Below, in pieces: positions 1 through 15,240 of a DNA stretch of 64,000 nt. A model generated the notes under the pieces. That model ran no database searches, was not told the origin of the DNA, and saw only the letters and a list, made by a program, of their open reading frames with translations. This stretch comes from Cacajao melanocephalus (lineage: Eukaryota; Chordata; Mammalia; Primates; Pitheciidae). The stretch is taken from assembly GCA_963573385.1 (NCBI GenBank), contig CAUYLG010041593.1:1-64000 (forward strand), given 5' to 3'. Every line of letters starts with the position of its first letter. The stretch's first letter is position 1. Made by a program: the position numbers and the translations under genes.

Positions 1-49
1 ACATGTGATGTTTTATTTTCCTTTTTTCCCCTTCTTTCTCTCTCTCTTT

Positions 50-346
50 TTTTTTTTTTTTTTTTGTGGTAAGGCCTCACTCTGTCACCTAGTCTGGAGT
101 GTAGTGGCACAATCATAGCTCATTGCAGCCTTGACTTCCTGTGCTCAAGGCATCCTCCCGCCTCAGCCTCCCAAGTAGCTGGCACTACAGGCATGTGTCA
201 CCACAGCCACCTAATTAAAAAAAATGTTTTTTTCTGTAAAGTCTTACTATGTTGCCCAGGCTGGTCTCAAACTTCTGGGCTCAAGTGATCCTCCTGCTTG
301 TCTTCCAGTTCCCTGGGATTACAGGTGTGGACCACCACACCTGGCC
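50..346 (-). repeat. Alu (AluJ-like)
   Basis: Antisense dimeric Alu with a leading T-run, CTCAAG-type AluJ diagnostic sites and the terminal CACACCTGGCC. Its linker and right-arm start are diverged. Confidence 0.88.
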
Positions 347-2640
347 CAAGTCATTCTTTTTTGAATGGTGAAAGCTATAAATATGAAGTTCAGGAACTGT
401 CTGCAGGCATATTCTCCATCATGAAGAAAAGAAAGGTGCTCTCCAGTGAAGAAAGCAGATATCTATTAGGATTTAAGTCCCTAGTTCCAGTTATTCTTGA
501 GACATCCTTGCTCTTTTTGCAAATTAGTTGTTCAGCCCCTTATTAGATTTTATTACCCAACACATTCTTCTTTATGTTTAATCTAGTTCAAGTTGGGTTT
601 CTATCACTTCCAAACAAAGGAATCCCAATTAAAAAATCAGTACAAGGTGTGGAGTGATGCACATGGCAGAACCTAAACCATGGAACTGGCTCTGTTGATG
701 TTGAGGGCGGCATATGGTGAGAGTCCCTCCATCCTGAGTCGGGAAGTGAGCAGTTCTTGTTAAGTGGCAACTGAAGCAGCCGGGGAAACCACTGCATGCT
801 GTGTTTTAGACCAACCTCCCCTGTCCCTGCCCCGTGGTTGCAGCTTCAGAGGATTCAGTGAGAACGTGGCAAAATATTGGAGTACATTGTCTATAGTTGG
901 CAACCCCAGGAAGATGCTTCCAGGGAGGGACAAGCACATGACAAGCAGTATGACAATTTGTAGCCCTGGTGGGGCCTCCTCTGCCTGGGGCCAGCAATCC
1001 CAGGCGGCTGCAGGAGAATAATCATTTGCTTTGCAGACTGGCTGCAGGCGGATTCTGTGCACATCCTAAAGTGAATGGATTGATTAGGAAAGGGGGATGT
1101 CTGGTAGATGAAATGGGAATATCTGGGATGATCTAGAGGAATTAATGACCCGTGACTCTTCCAGTCCCACCTTGGCACCCTGGCCTGACAGTAAGGGTCA
1201 ACATTTATTTTTCTTTTTTTGGTATCTGGCATCTGAAACCCCGTCTAAGTTAGGAAAATTCCCCATCTAATAGATGCCAGATACTTGTCTTCTGAATTTC
1301 CCTCACAACCAGGGTGTGGTGTAGACATTTGATCTTGTCTTAGCCAATCCTGTGCACAGATCACAGACTAAGCTAAGAAATCTATAGCTAAGGAAGGGAG
1401 GATTCAGAGACCCTAAGAACTCCCTCCAGGGACAATGGGGTTGTAGTAAGACCTTGTTGCAGAGGGAGCAGAGACCCTACAGAGCTTGCTCTTGGCAGCA
1501 GGAAGGGGCAGTGGTGGTAGCATTGTCCTCCTGGAGAAAACCCTGTAGCTTAATTTGGAGCATTGTTCTGGTTTCATGTGTGGCTTTCTATCTGGATCTC
1601 TAGTTGTTCCTGTAGTTCTCTGAGATACCTAATATCTTTTATACAATTAATAATTTTTTTTTTGCTTAAATAAGATGGAGTTGGCTTTTGTTGCTTATAA
1701 CTAATGACTCTGACTAATATATAAATTGGTGCTAGATGGAATGAAGGCATCAGACTCTCAGAGAAATAGCTGGACTCTAGGAATGGTTGTGGTGCCTGAT
1801 AGGGACTACAGGCAATGAAAATTCAGAGATAGGGTGGCACTTAGCGGCAAAATAGCTCATCCATTTATTACTAGTGGTTGCCTGGAATGAAGTGTCCATT
1901 GAGAACACAGACTTGGGGGACTGTCCAACGTGAGTCTAAAGGGAATGAGTCCAAATGGATTGGGAGGTGGTGTGGACAGCTTAAAGTGAGAAGGAAAGAA
2001 ACAAACTCAAAGTTCGCTGTCACTCCGTCCTGTGTGAGGACTAGAGCATTGTTTGGAAGAGGGACATGCTGGGGTGGTTCCATATGGAAGAATTTGGATG
2101 GCTGAGAGCTCTGAGCTTCTACGAGCTAGGGCTAGGTTGGGTACACCTAAGGGAAAATCCAAAATAACAATGGTATAAACAAAATAATATATTCTTTCTT
2201 CTCACTAAAAATGAATCTGTGGGTACGGAGCCCAGTGCTGGTGTGGCTATTCCATGGGCGTTAGGGCCTTCCACTCCTTCCTTCTCTCTGTTTTCTCTTC
2301 CTAGAGTGTGGTTTCTATCCTCAGGCTTACTTAATGTTCTAAGATAGCTGTTGGAGTTCCAACCATCACATCCACATTCTACGAAGCCAGATGAAGGAGA
2401 AAGCAAGCAAAAGTACACCTCTCATTGAGACGTCTCCCTGTAAGGAAACTTCTCAGATGCTCCGTGCAACACTTCTGTTTACTTTGTATTTAGTTGTATG
2501 AGCACATCAAACTGAAAGGGAGACTAGAAGAAAGCATGAGTTTTAACTGGGCACATTAGTATCCCAAATAAAATAGGGTCTTCATTGCTGAGGAATAAGG
2601 AGAGAATGGATATCAGGTGGGGATGTAACCCATTCCTGCG
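347..2640. other. Gene-free stretch, unique or unresolved old repeats
   Basis: No gene is supported. Two places (about 575-640 and 1640-1725) resemble 3' ends of old LTR elements (stop-like CTAATATA or AATCCCAATT ends after a TTGGGTTTCT or TTGGCTTTTG motif). I cannot assign a family. Short open frames here have no protein signature. Confidence 0.5.
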
Positions 2641-2644
2641 TAAA

Positions 2645-2880
2645 AATTACTCCACAACTTACTAGTGTAAAAGAATACACATTTATTCTGTAATAATTTC
2701 TGTGGATCAGGAATCTCGGAACAGCTTACTTGAGTTCCCTGCTTCAGGATCTCTTCCAAGGCTACAATCAAGATGTCAGATCTGCTGTCTCAAATGAGGG
2801 CGTGGCTAAGACCAGGTCTGCTTCTAAGCTCACGCGCATAGCTCTTTTCAGGGCTCAATGCCTCAAGAGCAATTAAACTG
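2645..2880 (+). repeat. Unnamed old interspersed repeat (MER-like)
   Basis: The text ACAACTTACTAGTGTAAAAG, then ACATTTATTCTGTAATAATT, TCTGTGGATCAGGAATCTC and CAATCAAGATGTC follows the order of a widespread mammalian medium-reiteration repeat. The subfamily cannot be given without a consensus search. Confidence 0.4.
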
Positions 2881-3146
2881 AAGGGCTCTGTTCTGGTCCC
2901 CCGTACTTGTGAAATAGGTAATCTTATGGAAATAGTTTGTTTGCAGATGCAATCAGGTTAAGGTGAGGTCATACCAGTTTAGCCCTAATCCAATGACGAT
3001 CTCCTTATAAGAAGCTTTTTTTAAAAACCTTATAAGAAGGGAGAAATTTGGACACAGCGAGAACAGCATGTGAAGATAAAGAATACATTTCTGTTGTTTC
3101 AGGCTACCGAGTGTGTAGCATTTTGTCATGGCGGCCCTAGGAAACA
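2881..3146 (+). mobile_element. MLT1-like LTR (ERVL-MaLR) fragment
   Basis: Ends with the MaLR-style tail: CTTATAAGAAG, GGACACAG, ACAGCATGTGAAGATAAAG, then ATTTCTGTTGTTTCAGGC and GCGGCCCTAGGAAAC. Plus orientation, diverged, solo-LTR remnant without internal sequence. Confidence 0.5.
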
Positions 3147-3278
3147 GAGGCAGTAACTGTGCCCTTTGGAGTGTTGGACACTGGCTCTAATGCTAGCCTT
3201 TGGAGTTGTAGTCGGCACAGTGAGTAATGAATCACTCAGCGTGAGAGGGCTTATGGAGTCGAGTGATAAATTGACTTT

Positions 3279-3558
3279 TGCTTTTTTTTGAGACAGGGTC
3301 TTGCTATGTTGCCCAGAGTGCAGTGGCAAGATCATAGCCCACTGCAGCCTCGAACTCCTGTAATCAAGCCATCTAGCCTCCCGATTAGCTGGAACTACAG
3401 GCGTGTGCCACCATGGCTGGCTACTTTTTATTTTAATTTTTGTAAAGACAAAAATCACATGTTGCCTAGGCTGGTCTTCAACTCCTGGGCTCAAGTGATT
3501 CTCCTGCCTTGGCCTCCCAAAGTGCTGAGATTACAGGTGTGAGCCACTGTGCCCAGCT
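3279..3558 (-). repeat. Alu (AluJ-like)
   Basis: Antisense Alu with T-run, GAGACAGGGTCTTGCTATG start and GTGAGCCACTGTGCCCAGC end. It has a small deletion after GTTGCCCAG in the right arm. Confidence 0.88.
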
Positions 3559-4289
3559 GCAACTTTTGATTTTAGTCTACCTTACTGTCACCCCAGTTCT
3601 TAAGACCATTTCCCCATGGTTTCTTCAGTTCCTGAGTGTATTGTTAGACTAGATATATTCAGCAAACGGCAGAATCCCCCATGTTTCTCCAATCCATGGA
3701 ATGTGGCTACTATGGTTGAAAGGGCCTAGCAAATGCACTAAGCCTTCCTCCCTACTGAAATTATAAACAAAGAATAATGCATTCCCGGGGGAAACGTGAG
3801 ATTAGTGCAACCATCAAAGATCTGAAAATCTAGAGGTGAAAATTGTGGTTACTTACCCATTTAACTTACTGGTTTGGCTCATGCAGAAGTCAGAAGGGCC
3901 TCTGAGAATGACAGTGAATGACTGAAAGCTTAAGACAGGTGATGACTCCAGTTGGTTGTATTGCTCTTCCAGATATGGTTTCTTCACTAGAGCAAATCAA
4001 CAGCGCCTCTGCCACCTGCTATAAAGTTATTAACTTGCAAATGTTTTTTTCCTATTTCAATAAGCAAAAAAGACCAGAGGTAATTTTGTTTATCCTGGCA
4101 GGGGCAGAAAGTACATTTTCACGATTTTGCTTCAAGAACCATGTCAGCTCTCTGCCTCTGTGCCACAATTTAGTACACAGGGATTCTGAGAATCTTAAAG
4201 TCCCATAACACATTACACTAGTGAACTATGATTATGATAAAGTGCTGATAAATCCTAAATAGCAGAAAGTACTGGGTACTCTGAATGCT
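3559..4289. other. Gene-free stretch
   Basis: No gene, repeat family or regulatory structure recognised. The 96-codon open frame at 3918-4208 shows no signature or splice context. Confidence 0.5.
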
Positions 4290-5199
<910 letters not shown>

Positions 5200-5743
5200 G
5201 GCATTATTTCTATTCCCATTTTAGGGATGAGAACAATTGAGTTGTAGAGGGGTTAGGTAATTTACATAATGTCTTAGCGCTAGCAAATGGCAGAACTTGG
5301 ATTTAATCCCAGGCAGCATGTTCTTTCAGTATGAGGAAAGATACTTCTTGATATATCAATTTTAGACTATTTATTGACTTCCTATTATGAATGTTGTTCA
5401 CTCATATCACCCAAGCTCTTAAGTTTTTCTCCCTCTGGTATCCCAATATGCCATATTTCACTAAGACATCATGGATTATAAAACACACCTTTGTATACCA
5501 CTAAGAAAGACAAAAATTACCAAAAAAGCACAATCCTTTCTTATCATTTAGAATTTTTATGTTACATTTATTGAAAGAATTCTTTTAGACTTTAGATGTA
5601 TAATTTGTTATATATCACTCTTATGCATGCATGCAATAAAAATATATAAGCAAATTAATTGGTAAAAGTATTTCTAAAACTCCTTTATATTCAGAGTCCC
5701 ATTCTTATTTTTATTGTTATATTTTTTTAATTAAATTTTTTTT

Positions 5744-5865
5744 TAAATAAAATAGAGATGACTATGTTGCCCAGGCTGGTATCAAACTCCTGGGCTCAAG
5801 TGATCCTACTGCCTCATTCTCCCAAAGTGCTAGGACTACAGGCATGTGCCACCATGCCCGGCCCA
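5744..5865 (-). repeat. Alu monomer (FLAM-like or half Alu)
   Basis: Only one arm is present: GATGACTATGTTGCCCAGGC through CACCATGCCCGGCCC, next to an A/T-rich tail. Consistent with a free left Alu monomer or a 3'-truncated AluJ. Confidence 0.75.
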
Positions 5866-5894
5866 GAGTCCCATTCTTTGGAATCATTTTGTAA

Positions 5895-6220
<326 letters not shown>

Positions 6221-6999
6221 CATGCTTTTTAAAACACAATATCCTACTTCGTATTTTCAAGACTATTGGTGATACTCTTGAAAAAGAGAGATCCACTATT
6301 ACCAGTGAGATTTTCTTCCAAACAACTGATATTCATTCTACAAGTTCTGATATTGGCACTTTCTTGATTTTATCAGAAGGTATGCATGAAAACTTTCTAG
6401 ACAATAACCAACACTCATTTTTCCTTTGAATGGTCCTTAAGTGAACTAAAATGCTTAGGAGTGGCAGTTATTCAGCCATGCCACCAGGAATAACAATCCC
6501 ACGTGGGCGTGGCAGTGGCATCTCTGCCATGGCTACTTCCTGGCTGACAGTGATTCTGAGAGGGTTTTCGATTTCAGATGTTCAGATTTTGTTTTGATAA
6601 CACATGTATCTTGGGATCAATGAAAAAAACAGTGATTGTATACCAATTTTATCAACATTTAGTTGTACTTTATGTCTTAATTAGACATGTATCATATATT
6701 TACCATGATTATTTTAACTTCTTTGTACCAATTTTTGCTTTTCCTGGAATTAATAGTTGTCTTTTAAAAATTTTGCTTAGTTGTTTAAGTCACTATCAAT
6801 ATCACTCTTCTAAGGAATTATAAACCCTTAGAGATATTCTTTTCCACATAGTCAGACATATTAGGTCATCTATCAGTCTCATTATTTTTTTCCTGGAGGC
6901 TTCTCTTTTGGAGCTTTCTGAGGTTGGCTGATTATTCCCAGTTCTTCACTTCCTCTCTGTTACAGAATGATACACCTATGCTTTTTGCCATGAACTTTG
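6221..6999. other. Gene-free AT-rich stretch
   Basis: No gene or repeat family recognised. The open frame at 6578-6823 is low-complexity AT-rich and hydrophobic by composition only. Confidence 0.45.
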
Positions 7000-7383
7000 C
7001 AGTATCTCCCACTAGAGTAGGGGGAGTATATTTCCCTGCCCCACTGATGGTGAGCATGGCTCTATGACTTGCTTTGGCTCAAGAATGGTAATAGACATGA
7101 GAGGAGCGGAGGATTGAAATGTGCCTGTGTAACCTGGCTTGCTTCTTGAGCTTCTGCAGTTCACCATGACAAGTACAAGACCTGGGTAGATATTGGTTCA
7201 AGGAGGATGAGAAAACATGGGGAAAAGACCTTAACAAAAACCTCACTCTAGAGCCAAGCCCAGCTAGGTCCAGTGGTATTGACTGAACCCTTGTCAGAAT
7301 GCAGAGTCATAAATGTGAATTGTCCTTGTTGTAAGCCACTGAGATCTTGGTTTCCTTTTACTACATAGAAAACACTGACCAAC
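7000..7383 (+). mobile_element. Probable old LTR fragment
   Basis: Contains CTATGACTTGCTTTGGCTCA, AATGGTAATAGACATGAGAG and TTGTAAGCCACTGAGATCTT in the order typical of an ancient mammalian LTR. The family is uncertain. It abuts the THE1/MST LTR that follows. Confidence 0.4.
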
Positions 7384-7740
7384 TGATATAGTTTGGCTCT
7401 GTGTGCCACCCCAAATCTCATCTAGAACTTTAATCCCCAGGTATCAAGGAAGGGGAGTGATTGGATTATGGGGGTGGTTTCCCCCCATGCCATTCTCATG
7501 ACAGTGAGTGAGTCTCATGAGATCTGCTGGTTTTATACGTAGAATTTTCTGTGCCTGCCCTCACTCCCTCCTGACACCTTGTGAAGAAGGTGCCTTGCTT
7601 CCCCTTCACTTTCTGCCATGATTGTAAGTTTCCTGAGGGCTTTCAGCCCTGCAGAACTGTGAGTCAGTTAAACCGCTTTCCTTTATAAATTACCAAGTCT
7701 TGAGTATTTCTTTATAGCAGTGTGAAAACAGACTAATACA
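7384..7740 (+). mobile_element. THE1/MST-type LTR (ERVL-MaLR), copy 1
   Basis: Starts TGATATAGTTTGGCTCTGTG, includes AATCTCATCT, GATTGGATTATGGGGG, CATGAGATCTGCTGGTTTTA and GCCATGATTGTAAGTTTCCT, and ends GTGAAAACAGACTAATACA. That is the complete layout of a MaLR LTR. No internal proviral region follows. It is a solo LTR with no coding sequence. Confidence 0.85.
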
Positions 7741-8145
7741 CTGATACACCTTCTGCCTTCCTGCACCAATCTGGACTAGCAGTTGCTCTGCAGAGCTGTT
7801 GTTCTGGGATATCTCTTTGCTTGCCTCTTAGGTTGGGTCCCCCATTTACTGAATTCTGTGACTTCCTTCTTCTCAGTTTATTTCCATGTTTTGATGAAGC
7901 CCATCTTCAATTAGTTTCCTGAGAATGGGTGCAATGGTAGGTAGGAATATTTTTTGAGATCCCAAGTATCTAAACATGTGCTCACTGTGTTGTAACATTT
8001 GATGCATAATTTGCCTAGGTGTGGATTTCTAGGTTGAAAGTAACTTTCTCTCGGAGTTTTGAAGGCATTCCTATGTTGTCTTTCAACTTGCTGTGTTGTT
8101 TTTGAGGAATGCATTATGATTTCCTATTTTTTGCATGTGATTTCT
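7741..8145. other. Spacer between two MaLR LTRs
   Basis: 405 bp that I cannot assign to a MaLR internal region or any other family. No gene. Confidence 0.5.
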
Positions 8146-8512
8146 TGATATGGTTTAGCTCTGTGTCCCCACCCAAATCTCATCTCAAATTGTAATCCCC
8201 ACGTGTCAAGGGAGGGACCACGTGAAGGTAATTGGATCATGGGGGTGGTTTCCCCCTTGCTGGTCTTGTGATAGCGAGTGAGTTCTCAGGAGATCTGGTG
8301 GTTTTATAAGTGTTTAGCAATTTCTCCTGAGTTCCTTCTCTATCCTGCCGCCTTGTGAAGAAGGTGCATGTTTTTCCTTCCCCTTCTGCCATGATTGTAA
8401 GTTTCCTGGGGCCCCCAGCCATGTGGAACTGCAAGTCCATTAAACCTCTTTCCTTGATAAATTACCCAGTCTTGTGTAATTCTTTATAGCAGTGTGAAAA
8501 TCAAGCAATACA
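8146..8512 (+). mobile_element. THE1/MST-type LTR (ERVL-MaLR), copy 2
   Basis: Starts TGATATGGTTTAGCTCTGTG, carries CCCACGTGTCAAGGGAGGGA and GGTAATTGGATCATGGGGG, a TATA-like TTTTATAAG, and TCCATTAAACCTCTTTCC, ending near CAATACA. Same orientation as copy 1; solo LTR. Confidence 0.87.
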
Positions 8513-8827
8513 CTTATTTTTCCTTTGGAAGTTTTTGGAATCTTCTTTATGTCCTGAGTTTTCTGATACTTCCGGATGATATGGCTGGCTCAGAATCTAT
8601 TTTCAACCACTGGGCATTCAGTGGATCTGAAAACTGGTGTCCTTTAGAGATGAAAACATTTCTTGTGTTATTTATTTGATAATATTTCCTCACTCAATCT
8701 CTTTCTTTTTGAAGCTACCTATCATGTGGATGTTGGACATCCTTAACTACTAACTTTATCTGTTCTCTGACATTTTCTGTTTCTTTTGGTTCTACTTCCT
8801 GGGAGATTTTCTTAAGTTTATCTTCCT
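8513..8827. other. Gene-free stretch (possible old L1)
   Basis: Loosely resembles antisense L1 text (ACTTCCTGGGAGATTTTCTT, AAGTTTATCTTCC) but too diverged to call firmly. Confidence 0.35.
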
Positions 8828-9121
8828 TTTTTTTCTTTTGAGACGGAGTCTTGCCCTGTCACCAGGCTGGAGTGCGGTAGCACCATCTTGGCTCACTGAG
8901 ACATCTGCCTCCCAGGTTCAAGTGATTCTCCTGCCTCTCAGCCTCTCTAGTAGCTGACACTATAGGCATGTGCCACCACACTCAGCTAATTTTTATACTT
9001 TTAGTAGAGACGGTATTTCACCATGTTACCCAGGATGGTCTCGATCTCGTGACCTTGTGATTTGCCCGCCTTGGCCTCCCAAAGTGTTGGGATTACAGGC
9101 GTGAGCCACCGTACCCGGCCC
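8828..9121 (-). repeat. Alu (AluS/Y-like)
   Basis: Antisense Alu from TTTTGAGACGGAGTCTTGCC to GTGAGCCACCGTACCCGGCC. It contains GATCTCGTGACCTTGTGAT, a younger-Alu diagnostic form. Confidence 0.93.
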
Positions 9122-9220
9122 CAGTTGTTTTTATAGATTAAAAAAATTTAGCTAACATGTCTTAAAATTCTAAAAGTTATTTGGTTCTGTGTTACTTTTT
9201 TTTTTTTTAAAGGCATATTG

Positions 9221-9518
<298 letters not shown>

Positions 9519-9530
9519 AAAGGCATATTG

Positions 9531-10150
9531 TTTTTATTTGATGGTCATATTATTTTTTCTTTCCTCTCTTTTGATAGTATAGATTTCAGGGGAAGGTTTT
9601 CTGTGTTGTTTCTTCTTCCTGTTAGTTTTCTTTTTCCTGGTTATATTTTTGGTCTTTCATGTTCAAGCTTTCCTTACATGTCTGGACAGTCTCGTTTCCT
9701 TTTTTATTTAAGAGTGTGGTACCACAGAGTTTCTTGGGAGCTCTGTGTGTGTGTGTACTGAGTTTGTGAAATGTAGTGTTACTGTATGGTAATGGGATAG
9801 AGACTCAACCATTTTGCTGGAGAATGTAAAATGTCCTTTCTATAGCTCTTTTCTCTAGGATCATTCAATGTCTTCAGAGACAAATTTTCAGTGTTCTTTC
9901 CAGGAAGGAAATATGCCTGGTTGCCACTGTGCTTGGAGCTTATGCCAGAAGGGCTAGGGTGTTATAGGAGGGTTCTCAATTCTCTTTTGCAACCTTTTGC
10001 TGTTCCGGGGTCCCGAGCCTGGAGGCTTTCAGGGTAGGTTCATCCATAGGCTAAAGCTTCAGACTCTTGTCCCTGTGAGGAAGGCGTAACCAGCTGACCA
10101 GAATAAAGGAAGAGACATGACAATCTTACTGCATTTAAAAAATAAATGTT
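9531..10150. other. Gene-free stretch
   Basis: Unique or very old repeat-derived sequence. No gene or defined element recognised. Confidence 0.45.
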
Positions 10151-10484
<334 letters not shown>

Positions 10485-10606
10485 TCAGCCCCATGTTTCA
10501 CCCCACATTCTCAGAGCACCTGGTATTTTGCATTCCTGAACTCTTCTGGGGTTCTGTGTTATGAATTTGATTCTTCTTTTTTGACATCCCCTCTGTAGTT
10601 ATTGGG

Positions 10607-10780
10607 TATGTAGCTGACACTACAGGTGCACCACCATGCCCAGCCAATTTTTGTGTTTTTGTAGAGATAGGGCTTCCCCTTGTTCCCCAGACTGGTCTTG
10701 AACTCCTGAGCTTAAGTGATCCATGCACTCTGGCCTTCCAAAATGCTAGGATTACAGGCATGAGCCACTGCACTTGGCCT
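10607..10780 (-). repeat. Partial Alu
   Basis: Antisense; the left arm and linker are present (ending GAGCCACTGCACTTGGCC) but the right arm stops at GTAGCTGACACTACAGG, so the element is 3'-truncated. Confidence 0.85.
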
Positions 10781-10784
10781 TGGA

Positions 10785-11560
10785 TAAGATTTTTAATAAT
10801 ATTCCTGGAGCTATTTCACTATTGGCTCATGCAGATTCATCTTGTTCTCTTTTATTGGCTGTATAGGACTCCATCATATGGATGCATCATACCATATTGT
10901 AATGGACATGTTGGTTTTGAAACAATCTCTTAAGAGTACTAGGAAAACGGCAATTTAAAAGATTCCCTTTAGTAAATTCTTTTTGTCAAATAAACAATTA
11001 TTTGGGGGTAATGAATACTTATGCATTAGTTTTTCAGGTTTGGACACTTGTATTTTAATACATCAAGCTTTCTAAAAGTTATCCCACCTAGAAATGACAG
11101 ATGACTACATATATAATTACATGGGTGTTAGGTGAGATTCTCAGTGAGGAAGTGAGAAAAACTTGGGAATCTTTTAGTTTCAAGAAACAGAAACTATATA
11201 TACCTGAAGGGATATTCCAGCTAAAGGAAAAAGAAAAGTTAATTTTAGGGATACTTTGTTGTTTTGCAGGACCTAACAGCAGATGGGTTTTAGGGAAAAC
11301 TGGGACCAGGGACCCAGACACCATTGGTATTCTCTGATGTTGCTATAAAGTTGCTATAAACATTCAGGTTTTTGTGTGGACATAAGTTTTCAACATATTT
11401 GGGTAAAATACCAAGGAGCAGAACTGAAGGATCAAATGGTAAAAAGTATGTTTAGTTTTGTAAACAACTGTCAACTGTCTTCCAAAGCTGCTACATCACT
11501 CTACTTTAGCACTGCTCCTGCCTACACTCCAGTCCACTGGACTCTGCTCTTTCCACCCCA
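10785..11560 (-). mobile_element. Diverged L1 fragments (ORF2 3' region)
   Basis: Two recognisable antisense L1 patches: about 10850-10920 (GTATAGGACTCCATCATATG, ATGGACATGTTGG) and 11335-11530 (TTGCTATAAACATTCAGG, AAAATACCAAGGAGCAGAAC, TGTCTTCCAAAGCTGC). The middle is too decayed to call. Confidence 0.55.
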
Positions 11561-12199
11561 GCAGGTAAGTTTCCTCCACTATTCTGGCCCTTGGAGAAGA
11601 CAACTGGGTTATGCATGGCTCTAGACCTATACATCCTAGTTAGGCACTCAAAACAGAGATTTGTGGCTGTTTCTCAGTTCTAGTTTTAAAATTTCTGGAG
11701 GAGAGGGAAGTCTGATTTGTCCTGGTGGTTCAGGTTGTCACATCAGAACCAATGAAATGTATCTAGATGTATCCAGGGAGCCATGTCATAGCTGCTAAAA
11801 TGGCAGCAGCAGCCTTGATAGGTCTTTGGGTGGTGGGAATGGGTTGGGAGAGAGTGTTGGAATAAGGAGTGTTAAGCTCACTGTCACTTAGGAGTCTGCT
11901 GTTATAGAATCTTCTAATTCTTTGGTGGAAGCTTCCTGGAAGGGAGAAGTTACAGGGGTGCCATCATTCAAAGAAAATTCAAGCCCTTTGTGAAGTTTTT
12001 ATAACGACCATGACAAGGGTTCCTTGGGTCACAGAGAAAACCCTCCACAAATGAAGATGCTTTTACATGTTTGGAGCGCTTACCCTTCTCTAGGCTTCCA
12101 AAGCTATGTGATCCTTCCAGCAAAATTGGAAAGCAGTCGGCTTGCAGGTGGTGGTGGCTTAGAGCTTCCTTTTAACCATTTATGGAGTAGGTCTTCATT
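11561..12199. other. Gene-free stretch
   Basis: No gene or repeat family recognised. Confidence 0.45.
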
Positions 12200-12600
12200 T
12201 CTTGATGTAAATCCAGGCATCCCTCTGGTATCACATTCCATCTTCCTGAAGAACTTCTTTAACATTTCTTGCAATGCAGGTCTGATGAATTCTGTCACTT
12301 GAGTTTGTCTGAAAAAGTATTTCTCTGTCATTTTTGAAATATTTCCATTGGGTGTAGTATTCTGAACTGATGGGGTTTTTCTTTTTAGCACTTGAAGTAC
12401 GATCTTCTATTCTCTTCTAGCTTGCATAATTTCTGGTGAGAAGTATGCTTTGTTCTTCTCAATGTAATATGTCTTTTCTCTGTCTGCTTTCAAGATATTC
12501 TCTTTATCTTTGAATTTTGGAAGTTTGAGTCTGATGTGTCTAGGCGTGTGTGGTGGTTTAAAAATATGTTTAAAAATATTTTTAATGTATATCTCTATCT
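12200..12600 (-). mobile_element. Diverged L1/HAL1-type 5' (ORF1-region) fragment
   Basis: Antisense order TTTAACATTTCTTGCAATGC, AGGTCTGATGAATTCTGTCA, TTTGTCTGAAAAAGTATTTC and AATTTCTGGTGAGAAGTATG matches the same text seen near 24545-24760. Both are ancient L1-type ORF1-side sequence on the minus strand. Confidence 0.5.
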
Positions 12601-12628
12601 CTATATCCTTTAAAAGGTGAAGCTTAAA

Positions 12629-13732
<1,104 letters not shown>

Positions 13733-13744
13733 AATGTGGCTCAT

Positions 13745-15240
13745 TTTAATTTTTAAAATTAATTGACATTTTTTTTAGAGCAGCTTTATGTTCTCAGCAA
13801 ACGGAGTGGCAGGTATACAGAGTTCCCATACCCGCTTCTCCTCCCCTAGTAACACCCTCCTCCAACAAAGCCTCCACTATCAGCATTAGCATCAGATTAG
13901 AATATTTGGTACAACCAAAGCACCAATGTTGACACGTCATAATCAACCAAAGTCCGTACTTTATATTAAAGTTCACTGTGTTGTACCTTCTGTAGGTTTT
14001 GATAAATGTATAACATATACCCACACTTACAATATCATACAGAATAATTCACTGCCCTAAAAATCTCCTGTGCTCCACCTATCCATCTCTCTCTCCACTT
14101 ACGTCTCTAGAAATCACTTCTGTTTTTACTGTCTCCATAGTTCTGTCTTTTCCAGAATGTCATATAGTTGGAATTATATAGTATATAGGCTTTTCCGAAT
14201 GACTTCTTTCCCTTGGTGATAAGAATTTAAAGTTTCTCTATGTCTTTTTATGGCTTAATAGCTCATTTCTTTTTAGCATTAAATAATATTCTACTGTCTG
14301 GATGTACCAGAGTTTCTTTATCCACTTACCTATTGAAGGACTTTTTAATTTCTTTCAAATTTTGACAGTTATGAATAAAGCTGCTACAAACATTCATGTG
14401 TAGGTGTTTGGGTGCACTTAAGTTGTCAACATAGTTGGGTATACACAAAGGAGCTCAGGTGTAGGATCATATGGTAAAAATGTGTTTGGTTTTGTAAACT
14501 GCTGTCTTCCAAAGTGACTGTGTCCTTTTGCATTCCCTCCAGCAATGAATGAGAGTTCCTGTTGCTCCACCTCCTTGCCAGTATTTGGTGGTGTCAGTGT
14601 TTTGAATTTTTGCCATTCTAAAGTGTAGTGGTATCTCATGGTTTTATTTTTATTTTATTTTTTGAGATGGAGTCTTGCTTTGTCACCTAGGCTGGAGTGC
14701 AGTGGCTCAATCTTGGCTGACTGCAACCTCTGCCTTCTGGGTTCAAGTGATTCTTCTGCCTCAGCCTCCTGAGTAGCTGGGACTACAGGCACCTACTACC
14801 ATGCGTGGCTAATTTTTGTATTTTTAGTAGAGACAGGATTTCACCATATTGGTCAGGCTAGTCTTGAACTCCTGACCTTGTGATCCACCCAACTCAGCCT
14901 CCCAAAGTGCTGAGATTACAGGCAGGCATGAGCCACCTCCCTGCCCTCATTGTTTTAATTTGCAATTCCCTAATGACAAAGGATGTGGAGGATCTTTTCA
15001 TATGCTTATTTGCCATCTGTGTATCTCTTCTTTGGTGAGGTGTCCGTTCAGATCATTTGCCCATTGTTTAATCTCGTTGTTTTTTATTGTTTAGTTGTAA
15101 GCATATATTTTGAATATCATTCCTGTATTACGTATGTCTTTTGTAAAATTTTCTCCCAGTCTGTGACTTCTTTTCTCACTCTCTTGACATTTAACTTTGA
15201 TATATTAAAAAGACATTTTTGAAAGGATATATTTCCTTAT
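13745..15240 (-). mobile_element. L1M-type 3' end, split by an Alu
   Basis: Antisense L1: 3' UTR side first (ATTAATTGACATTTTTTTTA), then the ORF2 C-terminal region (TTATGGCTTAATAGCTCATT, GAATAAAGCTGCTACAAACA). It resumes after the Alu at 14659 with TTTTAATTTGCAATTCCC and CTCTTCTTTGGTGAGG. The two halves join logically, so the Alu inserted later. Confidence 0.75.
14659..14946 (-). repeat. Alu (AluS-like)
   Basis: Antisense Alu between the two halves of an older L1. It contains a small duplication near its end (GGCAGGCATGAGCC). Confidence 0.92.

Noticed and set aside
588..1232. Several overlapping open frames near the left edge
   Set aside because: Mutually overlapping on both strands with no family resemblance or splice sites, typical of chance frames in moderately GC-rich DNA.
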